Positions 26,732-35,857 of a stretch of 64,000 bases of DNA are shown here, in pieces. The stretch comes from Elusimicrobiota bacterium (lineage in GTDB: Bacteria > CAYTYR01 > UBA6262): assembly GCA_003153935.1 (NCBI GenBank), contig PMCA01000034.1, positions 12,682-76,681 of the forward strand. The letters run 5' to 3'. A model generated the notes under the pieces. It saw only the letters and a program-made list of their open reading frames with translations, was not told the origin of the DNA and searched no databases. Position numbers and translations under genes: made by a program. Positions within the stretch are counted from its first letter, which is position 1. Every line of letters begins with the position of its first letter.

Positions 26732-27553
26732 ATGGCAGTAAAAAATCCAAAAAAGAAAAAGAACGTACCGGAAGGCTTGTGGACCAAGTGCCCGAGCTGT
26801 ACCCAGATCATCTTTAACAAGGACCTGGAAAAGAATCTGAAGGTCTGCCCTAAATGCGATTATCATTTCCCTCTCAGTGCAAAGGAGAGGATCAGCCAGC
26901 TCTCTCCGAAGAAAACGTTTGTCGAACTGGACGCCGATATGCACGCCCTGGACCCGTTGGGATTTGTCGACCTGAAAAAGTATAAGGACCGTTTGAAAGA
27001 GAATATCAAGAAAAGCGGATTGAACGAGGCGGTGATCACCGGGGTCGGGGACATCGGCCGGCACCGGGTAGGCATCGGCGTGCTGGATTTCAATTTCCTG
27101 GGCGGGAGCATGGGTTCGGTGGTGGGAGAAAAAATATCCCGGATGGTCGAGAAAGCCATCGCTAAACGCTTGCCGGTAGTTATGGTCTCGGTCAGCGGCG
27201 GAGCCCGGATGCAGGAAAGCATATTATCGCTGATGCAAATGGCCAAAACCTGCGCCGCATTGGCGAAATTAGGAGAGAATAAGTTGCCTTATATATCCGT
27301 CCTGGCCAATCCAACCACCGGCGGGGTGACCGCCAGTTTTGCCATGATGGGAGACGTGAATCTGGCCGAACCCAAGGCTCTGATCGGCTTCGCGGGCCCG
27401 CGGGTCATCGAACAAACCATCCGACAGCAGTTGCCGGCGGGTTTCCAGCGGTCGGAATTTCTATTGAGCCATGGTTTCGTCGATATGGTGGTGGAACGCA
27501 AAAACCTCAAGGGCACCATCGATAAACTGCTTGATTTCCTGTACAAAGGATAA
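26732..27553 (+). CDS. accD: Acetyl-CoA carboxylase carboxyltransferase subunit beta
   Basis: AccD forms, with AccA, the carboxyltransferase that makes malonyl-CoA. The 273-residue protein has the N-terminal zinc ribbon (C20-x2-C23 and C39-x2-C42) followed by the crotonase-fold domain with S-G-G-A-R-M-Q-E near residue 155 and the glycine-rich N-P-T-T-G-G-V-T near 193. ATG 26732, with GAGGTGA at 26723-26729, is preferred over 26708. accA is not adjacent. The accD-folC order is common in bacteria. Confidence 0.95.
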   Translation: MAVKNPKKKKNVPEGLWTKCPSCTQIIFNKDLEKNLKVCPKCDYHFPLSAKERISQLSPKKTFVELDADMHALDPLGFVDLKKYKDRLKENIKKSGLNEAVITGVGDIGRHRVGIGVLDFNFLGGSMGSVVGEKISRMVEKAIAKRLPVVMVSVSGGARMQESILSLMQMAKTCAALAKLGENKLPYISVLANPTTGGVTASFAMMGDVNLAEPKALIGFAGPRVIEQTIRQQLPAGFQRSEFLLSHGFVDMVVERKNLKGTIDKLLDFLYKG

Positions 27554-27559
27554 TAAATA

Positions 27560-27589
27560 TTGGCATTGGCTGGAAACTTGTGTTATAAT
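27560..27589 (+). promoter_or_regulatory. Promoter-like sequence overlapping the folC start
   Basis: TTGGCA (27560-27565) and TATAAT (27584-27589) are separated by 18 bases, and TG precedes the -10 by one base. A transcript would start near 27596, inside the present reading frame, and would need an unusual downstream start codon. It is either a real second promoter giving a shorter product or mRNA, or a coincidence. Confidence 0.35.
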
Positions 27590-28846
27590 AAAAAAATAAG
27601 GTCATTTACCGAGGCTATTAGCTTCCTGGAAAAGGCCGAGAAATTAGGCATAAATTTTGGCTTGGCAGGTGTAATTAAGGCTTGCGGTTATTTGGGCGAT
27701 CCGCAAGATAAAATTAAGGTAATTCATGTAGCCGGAACTAACGGCAAGGGCTCGGTATGCGCTTTCATCTCCGGCATCCTGCAGTCAGCGGGATACCGGG
27801 TGGGGCTGTACAGTTCGCCGCACCTGATCGATGTGGAAGAGCGCATCCAGATAAACCGGGTGCCGATCAGCAAAAAAGATTTCAGCAGGGTCATCAGCCG
27901 GATCCATGACACTCTTGTAGCCCTGGACCTGAAACTGACCTACTTTGAAATATTAACAGTGGCTGCTTTTCTTTATTTCGCGGAACAAAAAGTGGACTTG
28001 GCCATCCTGGAAGTGGGTATGGGGGGGCGCCTGGATGCTACTAACGTGGTCAGTTCTTCTTTAATATCCGTGATCACTAATATCGATCTGGACCATACTC
28101 AGTATTTAGGTAATACTCTGGCCAAGATCGCCAGAGAGAAAGCGGCCATCATTAAACGCGACAGTATTTTGGTCACAGCCGCTAAACAACCGGAAGTCCT
28201 TTCAGTATTTGAACGGAAATGCCGGCAGCAGCATTCGCTATTTTGGCGGGTTGGCAGGGATATCGCAGTCCCGACCGGCCAACTGGGACTGCGGGGCGAG
28301 CATCAGAGACTTAACGCCGCTTGCGCACTGGGAGCGGTCAAAGCGCTCCGGCAGCGTGGATATAAGATAAAACAGTTAGCTATCAGGCGCGGGTTGGCAA
28401 AAACATCCTGGCCCGGCAGATTAGAAATTCTTAAACTGCCAACTGCCAACTGCCAACTGCGAACGATTATACTTGACGGCGCCCACAATCCCGCTGGCGC
28501 GGAAACCCTCGCCACCTATCTTAATGGCGAGATTCGAGCGTGTAAACCAGTGACTCTGGTCTTCGGCGTATTGAAAGACAAGGACTACCCGGAGATGATC
28601 AGGATAATGGCGCCAGTAGCCACACGGGTGATACTGGTTAGACCTGGGTCGGAACGGGCGTTACCGCCGCGGCGGATGTTAGCCCTGTGGCGTAAGGCGA
28701 TAGGAGCCGGCAAGGTAAGCGCGGCGAAAGATATCGGGCAAGCCTTTAGGCAAGCACGATCGGCAGCGGACGGAAATAGCCTGGTTTGCGTATGCGGCTC
28801 TCTTTATGTAGTCGGCACGGCCAGAAAAATATTGCTAAAAGCTTAA
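27560..28846 (+). CDS. folC: Folylpolyglutamate synthase/dihydrofolate synthase
   Basis: FolC adds glutamate to dihydropteroate and folates. The 428-residue protein has the Mur-ligase P-loop G-T-N-G-K-G-S-V near residue 58, the E-V-G-M-G-G-R-L-D-A-T-N motif near 150 and D-G-A-H-N-P near 305. TTG 27560 has AAGGA at 27546-27550. A TTGGCA-N18-TATAAT sequence overlaps the first codons. A 7 bp array lies in frame at residues ~292-302, just before the C-terminal domain motif. Confidence 0.93.
   Translation: MALAGNLCYNKKIRSFTEAISFLEKAEKLGINFGLAGVIKACGYLGDPQDKIKVIHVAGTNGKGSVCAFISGILQSAGYRVGLYSSPHLIDVEERIQINRVPISKKDFSRVISRIHDTLVALDLKLTYFEILTVAAFLYFAEQKVDLAILEVGMGGRLDATNVVSSSLISVITNIDLDHTQYLGNTLAKIAREKAAIIKRDSILVTAAKQPEVLSVFERKCRQQHSLFWRVGRDIAVPTGQLGLRGEHQRLNAACALGAVKALRQRGYKIKQLAIRRGLAKTSWPGRLEILKLPTANCQLRTIILDGAHNPAGAETLATYLNGEIRACKPVTLVFGVLKDKDYPEMIRIMAPVATRVILVRPGSERALPPRRMLALWRKAIGAGKVSAAKDIGQAFRQARSAADGNSLVCVCGSLYVVGTARKILLKA
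28433..28464. repeat. 7 bp-period array (AACTGCC)n inside folC
   Basis: AACTGCC occurs three times in a row plus a partial fourth copy (AACTGCG). It encodes L-P-T-A-N-C-Q-L-R-T immediately upstream of I-I-L-D-G-A-H-N-P and keeps the frame. Confidence 0.75.
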
Positions 28847-28863
28847 CACGGAGGAGAAAACGT

Positions 28864-29982
28864 ATGGCAGATGTGATCCTGAAACATGTCGGTAAATTAT
28901 TTAAGAGTAAAAAGAGCGGGGAAGATGTCTGGGCGGTAAAAGACTTTAACCTGGAGATAAAGGACAAAGAGTTTTGCGTCTTCGTGGGACCGTCCGGCTG
29001 CGGCAAGACTACTACCCTGCGCATGGTCGCCGGGCTGGAGGATGCTACTGAGGGAGAAATTTACATCGGCGACGTTTTGGTCAACAATATGCAGCCCAAG
29101 GACCGCAACATCGCCATGGTCTTCCAGAACTACGCTCTTTATCCGCACATGACGGTTTTTAATAATATGGCTTTTGGCTTGAAACTGCGCGGTATGCCCA
29201 AAAAAGAGATCAAGCAGAGAGTGGAAGAGGCGGCTGAGATCCTGGAGATCACCCACCTGCTGAACCGGAAGCCCAAGGCCCTGAGCGGCGGGCAGAGACA
29301 ACGAGTGGCCGTGGGCCGGGCCATCGTCAGGAGACCGAAGGTCTTCTTATTTGACGAACCCCTGAGCAATTTGGACGCTAAGTTAAGGGTAGAAATGCGC
29401 ACCCAGCTGAAGAAGATCCATAAAACGCTGGAAGCGACCATCATTTACGTAACCCATGACCAGATCGAGGCCATGACCATGGGCGACCAGATCGTGATCA
29501 TGAAAGACGGCCTGATCCAGCAGATCGCCGATCCCATTACCCTTTATGATAAACCGAACAATAAGTTCGTCGCCGGCTTTATCGGCACGCCGCCCATGAA
29601 TTTCGTGGAATGCCTGGTGGTCAAGCGCGGCAAGGAGATATACCTGGACGAAGGTAAGATCTCCTTGCAGGTGAACAGCCCGATCTCCGACATGCTGGAG
29701 AAATGCGTGGACACAAAAGTTATCTTCGGTATCCGTCCGGAAGATATTTATGACAAGTTTTTCGCCCGGAGTATCCCGGGTTGCTGTCCGGTTAAGTTGA
29801 AAGTGGACCTGATCGAGCCGATGGGCAACGAAGTGTACGTGCACCTGACCACTGGACAGAATCTGTTACTGGCTCGTCTGGATTCACATGTGAAAGCAGA
29901 AGTGGAGAAGGACCTGGAAGTCGTTTTCAATATGAACAAGATCCATATTTTCGACGCGGAAACCAATAAAACCATCATTTAA
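28864..29982 (+). CDS. Sugar ABC transporter ATP-binding protein (MsmX/UgpC type)
   Basis: A 372-residue ATPase with Walker A G-P-S-G-C-G-K-T-T near residue 42, Q-loop, signature L-S-G-G-Q-R-Q-R near 139, Walker B V-F-L-F-D-E-P near 160 and the C-terminal OB-type domain typical of carbohydrate-importer ATPases. No permease or binding-protein genes are adjacent, so it may be a shared ATPase energising several CUT1 importers, as MsmX does in Bacillus. ATG 28864 with GGAGGAG upstream is chosen. The frame is open further into folC, but that segment lacks family similarity. Confidence 0.92.
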   Translation: MADVILKHVGKLFKSKKSGEDVWAVKDFNLEIKDKEFCVFVGPSGCGKTTTLRMVAGLEDATEGEIYIGDVLVNNMQPKDRNIAMVFQNYALYPHMTVFNNMAFGLKLRGMPKKEIKQRVEEAAEILEITHLLNRKPKALSGGQRQRVAVGRAIVRRPKVFLFDEPLSNLDAKLRVEMRTQLKKIHKTLEATIIYVTHDQIEAMTMGDQIVIMKDGLIQQIADPITLYDKPNNKFVAGFIGTPPMNFVECLVVKRGKEIYLDEGKISLQVNSPISDMLEKCVDTKVIFGIRPEDIYDKFFARSIPGCCPVKLKVDLIEPMGNEVYVHLTTGQNLLLARLDSHVKAEVEKDLEVVFNMNKIHIFDAETNKTII

Positions 29983-30001
29983 TATAGCGATGAGGTGAAG
30001 A

Positions 30002-30952
30002 ATGACCCAGTACAGCGTAGGGGTTGACCTTGGGGGCACTAATATCACTATTGCTCTGGTTGACGCCAAGGGAAATATCAAGAATAAAGTTAAGATCTCA
30101 ACCCAGATAGATAAAGACGCGGGTTTCGTGATCAAGACCATTATCGAGAACATCAAACTGATAATCAAAGATGTCAGTGTTAAGAAACTGATGGGAATAG
30201 GGATCGGCGCCGCCGGCCAGATCGATCATGAGAACGGAGTTATCCAGTTCTCGCCTAATCTGCACTGGCGCAATGTGCACATTGTCAAAGAGATTCGCAG
30301 TAAATTCAAGCTGCCGGTTGCAATCGATAATGACGCTAACGTAGCCTGCTACGGGGAATTCATGTTCGGCGCGGGCCAGGGGGCCAATAATGTTATCTGC
30401 GTAACCCTGGGGACTGGTGTGGGCGGCGGTATCATCATTGACCGTAAGATCTACCGCGGGGTTAACGGCAGTGCCGGAGAGATCGGCCATATTACGGTGG
30501 AAAGCAATGGCCGCCGGTGTAACTGCGGCAATCGCGGCTGTATGGAAGCTTATGTAGGCGCGCCTCATATCAAGGAGCGCGCTATCGAAAAGATCAAGAG
30601 CGGCCGCCACAGCATAATTGTTAAGCTGGTAAATGGCAGTCTGAACAAGATCACCCCTAAGAGATTGGAAGAAGCGGCACTGTACAGGGATAAATTAGCT
30701 CTGGAAATATGGCAGGAGACCGGTTTTTACCTGGGTACCGGTTTAGCGAGCTTGATCAATATCCTTAATCCCGAAAAGATCATCATCGGCGGTGGCGTGG
30801 CCAATGCCGGCAAACTTATATTTGATCCCTTGCTGAAGACCATAAAGGAGAGGGCTTTGCCGGTTTCCTGGCAGGATACCAAGATCGTGCGGGCTAAATT
30901 GGGAGAAGATGCCGGCGTTATCGGCGCGGCTATGCTGGTTAAATACAGTTAG
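30002..30952 (+). CDS. ROK family sugar kinase (glucokinase-like)
   Basis: A 316-residue protein with the ATP-binding D-L-G-G-T-N near residue 9, the sugar-binding D-N-D-A-N near 102, G-T-G-V-G-G-G near 140 and the ROK zinc motif C-N-C-G-N-R-G-C-M-E near 178. It probably phosphorylates glucose or a related hexose, feeding the sugar-nucleotide genes downstream. A GAGGTGAAG ribosome binding site precedes the ATG. It follows the ABC ATPase by 20 bp, suggesting a link to sugar uptake. Confidence 0.9.
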   Translation: MTQYSVGVDLGGTNITIALVDAKGNIKNKVKISTQIDKDAGFVIKTIIENIKLIIKDVSVKKLMGIGIGAAGQIDHENGVIQFSPNLHWRNVHIVKEIRSKFKLPVAIDNDANVACYGEFMFGAGQGANNVICVTLGTGVGGGIIIDRKIYRGVNGSAGEIGHITVESNGRRCNCGNRGCMEAYVGAPHIKERAIEKIKSGRHSIIVKLVNGSLNKITPKRLEEAALYRDKLALEIWQETGFYLGTGLASLINILNPEKIIIGGGVANAGKLIFDPLLKTIKERALPVSWQDTKIVRAKLGEDAGVIGAAMLVKYS

Positions 30953-30968
30953 GCCTCAAGGAGCCGTG

Positions 30969-33275
30969 ATGAAACCTAATATGGCCTGTAAAATATCCGG
31001 CATATTAGCAATTTATTTTATAATGGTTTTTGCCCCATCGGTACTTAGCGCCGCGTCTGGTACGCAGGACGCGCCCATAGACCTGACGGCGGATTACCTG
31101 GAATACCAGAAGGGAAACGACCTGGTTTACGGCCGGGGCCATGTGGTGGCTGTTTCGCGGGATATGTCCCTGGCTTGCGATGAGATATACGTGCAGGTAA
31201 AGGATGAGACCCTGCAAGCCAAAGGCCATGTGACCGGCCATGACCAGAGCCAGGAACTTTCCGGTGACGAGCTGGAATATAATTTGAAAACCAAAGTTGG
31301 TAAAATAGTCAAGGGCACTGCTAAATTTGGGCAGGTCTTTGTGCGCGGGCCGGTAATGGAGCGGCAGGGCCCCGACAAAATGTATGTCCCTAAAGGATAT
31401 TTTACTACCTGCGACCTGGCGGAACCGCATTACCGGATCACGGCCAGCCGGATCTCTATTTACCCGCAGAAGAAAATTATTTGCCATAACGCGTTCTTTA
31501 CTATCGGTGATCTGCCGATCTTTTATATGCCGGCTTATTACCAGTCTTTGAAAAAGCAAAAATATTATATCAACATGGCCTTCGGGCATGACTCCACCGA
31601 AGGGGATTTCCTCAAGGTAATATACGGCTATCCCCTGACTGAGCATACCTATGGGCGCCTGTATCTGGATTATTTTTCCCGGTTGGGCTGGGGCAAGGGC
31701 GCGCAGTTTGATTACAACTTCCCTGACCGGATGGTCGGCTCCCTGTATTATTATTACATCAACCAGAGAGCTAATATCGATCCGCCGGTTACCGCAGAGG
31801 ATACCAGGAAGATCTATACCTTCACCCATTGGCAAAAATTTCCGCAGAATTGGATCGCCCAGGCCAATGCCAAGGTTATGACCGATGAAAGTTTTAACCA
31901 GGTCACCAGCGAGCAAGACTACCGTCAGGTCACCAATGATATCACCTCTTACCTGGCTTTAAGCAAAACCGCGCCGCTCTACACTTTCCGGGTGTTGGGT
32001 GAAAGGCACGACCTGTTCAGCAGCGCTACCCAGAAATATATGCCGGATTACGTGTACGCGCCGAGGCTGTCCCTGACCACCAACCAGTTGCGCTTGCCCT
32101 GGAGCGTTTCCTTGAGGGCGCCTTTATATATGAGTTTCAGCCTGGATACGAAACGCGGTTACACCTCGTCCCAGGGGCTGTACATTTGGGATGGCACTTC
32201 GCAGTTAACTCTGACCAGCATCCTCAACCTCAACTGGATGATGTCTTTAACGCCGAGCTTGGGGATAAACGAGAGTTGGCAGGACAAGGTCAGCGCGCTG
32301 GACCTCAGGAAATTGTATCGCACGCAGTATTTTACCAACTTGAATTTAAGGACCCGGCTTAGCCGCTATGTGGACTGGGACCTGGGACATTATTACAGTG
32401 AAGAGATAAGATCAACTCCGGAGGATTTGCGGGGTGTTCTCACTAATCATGTGACCACGGCCCTGGAGTTCAGGATGGCCCGAAGGGGCCAGGCAACACC
32501 ACCGCCACCGCCGACGATGACCGAGGCCACTTATAATCAACTGCAGGGACAAACGCCGAACCTGGTACAAGTATCGAGCGGCACGGTTAGCCAGCCGTAC
32601 GTAGTGTATCCTTCGACTGCAGCGGTATCAATTTCCACCTGGACGGTAAATGTCCCGGCAAGAGTGGCGCCCATCGCGCCCATGTCGCAATTATTGAGAT
32701 TCCGGACCAGCACCGGTTATAATCTTATCAACCGGCAACAATATTTCAGGTTAAGCGGATTATTCCTGGAGAACCGCAAGGCCAGATTTGATAACCTAGT
32801 CAATACCTTAACCATAACGCCGACTATTTGGATAAGCTTGGCGGCCACCGAAGAATATAGCTTTTTGACGACTGATAACCAAAGGGTAACCACCGATATG
32901 AGGGCGTGGGGCAACAAGTTCGACAGCGCGGTTCAGGCCACGTTTCTGAAGAGCACACCAGGCCAAGTCGATGTGCAGAATGACGCCGGCTTGTGGTTGA
33001 CCGCTAATTGGAAGCTTAATTTTCACCTGCGCTATACATTGTTCAATGATAATATAATGATCACCAAGTCCCAGCTTACGGAGAGGGGAATAACGCTGTA
33101 CCGGGACCTGCATTGCTGGGAAGTGACATTTTCCTGGCGTAAATTGCCGCTCAGCGAAGAGGCCTGGATCCGCTTTAACTTGAAAGCGTTCCCTGCCCAG
33201 TCCATCGCCGGTTATCACAATGAACAAATAATTGGGGATACGCAAACCGAAGAATGGAACATCAGGAGAAGATAA
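30969..33275 (+). CDS. lptD: LPS-assembly protein LptD/OstA-like outer-membrane protein
   Basis: A 768-residue exported protein. A signal peptide (about residues 1-28, ending S-V-L-S-A-A-S) is followed by an OstA-like N-terminal jellyroll with repeating x-G-D-E-L-x-Y and A-x-G-H-V patterns (about 38-150), then a long beta-barrel region rich in alternating aromatic residues. LptD inserts lipopolysaccharide into the outer leaflet. An insertion around residues 511-580 contains five prolines in a row and a Thr/Ser/Val-rich stretch, probably an extracellular or periplasmic loop. ATG 30969 with AAGGAG at 30958-30963 is chosen over upstream in-frame ATGs that lack a signal peptide. Confidence 0.85.
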   Translation: MKPNMACKISGILAIYFIMVFAPSVLSAASGTQDAPIDLTADYLEYQKGNDLVYGRGHVVAVSRDMSLACDEIYVQVKDETLQAKGHVTGHDQSQELSGDELEYNLKTKVGKIVKGTAKFGQVFVRGPVMERQGPDKMYVPKGYFTTCDLAEPHYRITASRISIYPQKKIICHNAFFTIGDLPIFYMPAYYQSLKKQKYYINMAFGHDSTEGDFLKVIYGYPLTEHTYGRLYLDYFSRLGWGKGAQFDYNFPDRMVGSLYYYYINQRANIDPPVTAEDTRKIYTFTHWQKFPQNWIAQANAKVMTDESFNQVTSEQDYRQVTNDITSYLALSKTAPLYTFRVLGERHDLFSSATQKYMPDYVYAPRLSLTTNQLRLPWSVSLRAPLYMSFSLDTKRGYTSSQGLYIWDGTSQLTLTSILNLNWMMSLTPSLGINESWQDKVSALDLRKLYRTQYFTNLNLRTRLSRYVDWDLGHYYSEEIRSTPEDLRGVLTNHVTTALEFRMARRGQATPPPPPTMTEATYNQLQGQTPNLVQVSSGTVSQPYVVYPSTAAVSISTWTVNVPARVAPIAPMSQLLRFRTSTGYNLINRQQYFRLSGLFLENRKARFDNLVNTLTITPTIWISLAATEEYSFLTTDNQRVTTDMRAWGNKFDSAVQATFLKSTPGQVDVQNDAGLWLTANWKLNFHLRYTLFNDNIMITKSQLTERGITLYRDLHCWEVTFSWRKLPLSEEAWIRFNLKAFPAQSIAGYHNEQIIGDTQTEEWNIRRR

Positions 33276-33299
33276 TTGATCAAGGAGGCAGATAATATT

Positions 33300-34277
33300 G
33301 TGAAGTGTCTTATAACCGGGGTAAATGGATTTGTTGGCAGTCACATGGTGGAGTTTCTGATGCAGCAGAAAAACGTGGAAATATTTGGCGTGGATAGGTG
33401 GAACACCACTAAAGAGAATATTCAACATTTGGCGGGGAAATTTACCTACCAGGAATTCGATATGACTGACTGGATCTCGGTTTATGATCTCTTGGATCAA
33501 GTCCGGCCGGATAAAATATTTCATTTGGCTGCGCAGAGTTTTGTGCCTAATAGCTGGAAGGCTCCCCGGGAGACCCTGGATACCAATATTATCGGGGAAC
33601 TTAATATTTTTGAATCAGTTAGGCGCTTAAAATTAGATCCCTGGATACAATTAGCCTGTTCCAGTGAGGAATATGGCATGGTCTACCCGAACGAAGTACC
33701 GATTAAAGAAACCAATCCTTTAAGACCTTTATCGCCTTATGGAGTGAGCAAAGTGACCCAAGATTTGCTGGGATACCAATATCACCAAAGCTATAAAATG
33801 AAAATAATCCGTACCAGGGCTTTCAATCATACCGGACCGCGGCGCGGGGAGAATTTTGTCACCAGTAATTTTGCCAAGCAAATTGCGGAGATTGAGCTCG
33901 GGAAGCGCGAACCGGTGATCTACGTCGGGAACATGAATACCAAGCGGGACTTTTCCGATGTGCGTGATATTGTCAGGGCTTACTGGCTGGCGACGGAAAA
34001 GGGACTGCCAGGAGAGGTTTATAATATCTGTTCTAACGAGACCATGTCCATAAAATACATGCTTGATGTGCTCCTCTCTTTCTCCCAATTGAAAGATAAA
34101 ATTCAAATAAAGGAAGACCCGGCCAGGCTGAGGCCGAGCGATGTTGCTGAACTTTTGGGAGACAGCAGTAAATTTCGTCAACAGACGGGGTGGCAGCCTG
34201 AGATTCCTTTCCGTAAGACCATGGAAGATCTGCTTAATTACTGGAGAGCAAAGATTAATGGACGGAGGCCACAGTGA
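33300..34277 (+). CDS. GDP-6-deoxy-D-mannose reductase / GMD-like SDR
   Basis: A 325-residue extended SDR with G-V-N-G-F-V-G-S-H near the start, a Y-G-V-S-K catalytic pair near 152, N-H-T-G-P-R-R-G-E-N-F near 178 and R-D-F-S-D-V-R-D near 222. The last two fit the GMD/RMD branch acting on GDP-mannose derivatives, with RMD the closer match. If RMD, it would make GDP-D-rhamnose from GDP-4-keto-6-deoxymannose. AAGGAGG at 33282-33288 supports the GTG start at 33300 over TTG 33276. It overlaps rmlA by 4 bases. Confidence 0.75.
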   Translation: MKCLITGVNGFVGSHMVEFLMQQKNVEIFGVDRWNTTKENIQHLAGKFTYQEFDMTDWISVYDLLDQVRPDKIFHLAAQSFVPNSWKAPRETLDTNIIGELNIFESVRRLKLDPWIQLACSSEEYGMVYPNEVPIKETNPLRPLSPYGVSKVTQDLLGYQYHQSYKMKIIRTRAFNHTGPRRGENFVTSNFAKQIAEIELGKREPVIYVGNMNTKRDFSDVRDIVRAYWLATEKGLPGEVYNICSNETMSIKYMLDVLLSFSQLKDKIQIKEDPARLRPSDVAELLGDSSKFRQQTGWQPEIPFRKTMEDLLNYWRAKINGRRPQ

Positions 34278-35335
34278 AAGCACTGATACTAAGCGGCGGC
34301 AAAGGCACACGTTTGCGCCCGATCACCCATACTAATGCCAAACAGCTTATTCCCATTGCCAATAAACCAATACTTTTTTACGGCATAGAAGCGATCAAGG
34401 AAGCCGGTATTACCGATATCGGTATTATCGTCGGTGAAACCCGGGAAGATGTGAAGCAGGCGGTTGGTAACGGTGATAAATGGGGAGTGAAGATAACTTA
34501 TATCGAGCAGGACGAACCTCTGGGGTTGGCACATGCGGTTAAGATAGCCGAAGATTTTATCGGCCGGGACAGTTTTGTAATGTATCTGGGAGATAATTTA
34601 ATAAAAGACGGTATCAAGGCGTTGGTGACCGAATTCAAACAAAATAAGCCGAACGCGCAGATTTTACTGGCGAAGGTGCCTCATCCCGAACAATTCGGGG
34701 TTGCGGAGCTGGCTAATGGCAAGGTGATACGGCTGGAGGAAAAACCGGTATATCCTAAGAGTGACCTGGCCCTGGTCGGTGTATACATGTTTGACAGCAG
34801 TATATTCGATGCGGTGAAAAATATTAGACCAAGTTCCAGAAATGAACTGGAGATAACCGACGCGATCCAGTATTTGATCGACCAAAAGAAAGTAGTGCAT
34901 CCGCATGTGGTGACTGGTTGGTGGAAAGATACCGGCAAGCTGGAGGATATGCTGGAAGCCAATAGCATAATCCTGGATACCTTCACTTTCAAGAATGAAG
35001 GTAGGGTGGATTCCGCTTCCAAGATCGAAGGCAAAGTAGTAATAGAAAAAGGGGCAGTGATCGAAGGTAGCACTGTCAGGGGGCCGGCCATAATCGGCGA
35101 AAATGCCAGAATAATAAATTCCTACATCGGTCCATATACCTCGGTCTACTTTGGGTCCCATATTGAATCCAGCGAAATTGAACACAGCATTATTCTGGAG
35201 AATAGCCAGATCGTGGATATAAAAAGGATAGCTGATAGTCTTATCGGACAGAACGTGGAGATAGTTAAGTCTCATACCCGGCCCCAGGCCTATCGCATCA
35301 TGGTGGGAGACAGTTCCAAGATAGAAATAATATAA
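34274..35335 (+). CDS. rmlA: Glucose-1-phosphate thymidylyltransferase, long form
   Basis: A 353-residue nucleotidyltransferase with L-S-G-G-K-G-T-R-L-R-P near the start and L-G-D-N near residue 98, followed from about 245 by a left-handed beta-helix-like tail of hexapeptide repeats. The tail marks the long RmlA/StrD class (usual short RmlA about 290). It makes dTDP-glucose, the entry to dTDP-rhamnose. The GTG start overlaps the preceding stop. Confidence 0.9.
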   Translation: MKALILSGGKGTRLRPITHTNAKQLIPIANKPILFYGIEAIKEAGITDIGIIVGETREDVKQAVGNGDKWGVKITYIEQDEPLGLAHAVKIAEDFIGRDSFVMYLGDNLIKDGIKALVTEFKQNKPNAQILLAKVPHPEQFGVAELANGKVIRLEEKPVYPKSDLALVGVYMFDSSIFDAVKNIRPSSRNELEITDAIQYLIDQKKVVHPHVVTGWWKDTGKLEDMLEANSIILDTFTFKNEGRVDSASKIEGKVVIEKGAVIEGSTVRGPAIIGENARIINSYIGPYTSVYFGSHIESSEIEHSIILENSQIVDIKRIADSLIGQNVEIVKSHTRPQAYRIMVGDSSKIEII

Positions 35336-35361
35336 CATATCGGAAAAAGTAAGGAGACAAC

Positions 35362-35823
35362 ATGATTGCCGGTGTAGTACTTAAAGACTTGAAGTTGCAT
35401 GCGGATGAACGTGGCGCTTTATTCGAAATATTGCGCGCGGATTCCCCGGAGTTTAAGAGCTTTGGACAAGCTTATGTCACTATCTGCAAACCGGGCTGGG
35501 TAAAAGGATGGCACTACCACATGAAGCAGCAGGATTATTTCTGTGTCCTGCGCGGTAAAGCCAAAATTGTCCTATTTGACAGAAGAGAAGACTCGTTAAC
35601 GAAAAATGAGATCAATGAGATTGAACTAGATTCGTCCAAACCGCAAACTCTGGTCATACCCATTGGGGTCGTCCATGGCTTTGAGTGCCTTTCAGCTGAT
35701 GAAGCCTGGATCATGAACATACCCAACCAATTGTATAATTATAAGCAGCCGGACGAGTACCGGATCTTGTTAAATTCAGCGGAAGTACCCTATAAACCCT
35801 GGCAAAGTAAAAAAGGCTGGTAG
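35362..35823 (+). CDS. rmlC: dTDP-4-dehydrorhamnose 3,5-epimerase-like cupin
   Basis: A 153-residue protein with D-E-R-G-A-L-F-E near residue 13 and the cupin core K-G-W-H-Y-H near 50, V-L-R-G-K-A near 66 and I-P-I-G-V-V-H-G-F near 98. It matches the RmlC family in arrangement but is about 30 residues shorter than the classical enzyme. It lies between rmlA and rmlB, so a role as the dTDP-4-keto-6-deoxyglucose epimerase is likely. A related dTDP-sugar isomerase is possible. Confidence 0.8.
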   Translation: MIAGVVLKDLKLHADERGALFEILRADSPEFKSFGQAYVTICKPGWVKGWHYHMKQQDYFCVLRGKAKIVLFDRREDSLTKNEINEIELDSSKPQTLVIPIGVVHGFECLSADEAWIMNIPNQLYNYKQPDEYRILLNSAEVPYKPWQSKKGW

Positions 35824-35857
35824 GGTTGGGGTAAAGTATAATATTTGGAGGTTTCCA

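Noticed and set aside
28786-28863. 26-codon extension of the ABC ATPase into folC
   Set aside because: Residues lack family similarity, overlap conserved folC codons, and a GGAGGAG site precedes ATG 28864.
31005-31916. Long open frame on the - strand (303 codons) opposite lptD
   Set aside because: It lies wholly inside a well-supported gene on the + strand, has no recognisable domain or ribosome binding site, and is a mirror of lptD codon usage.
35837-35842. TATAAT before rmlB
   Set aside because: A good -10 hexamer, but no -35 at 16-18 bases and no extended -10 TG; probably chance or weak.
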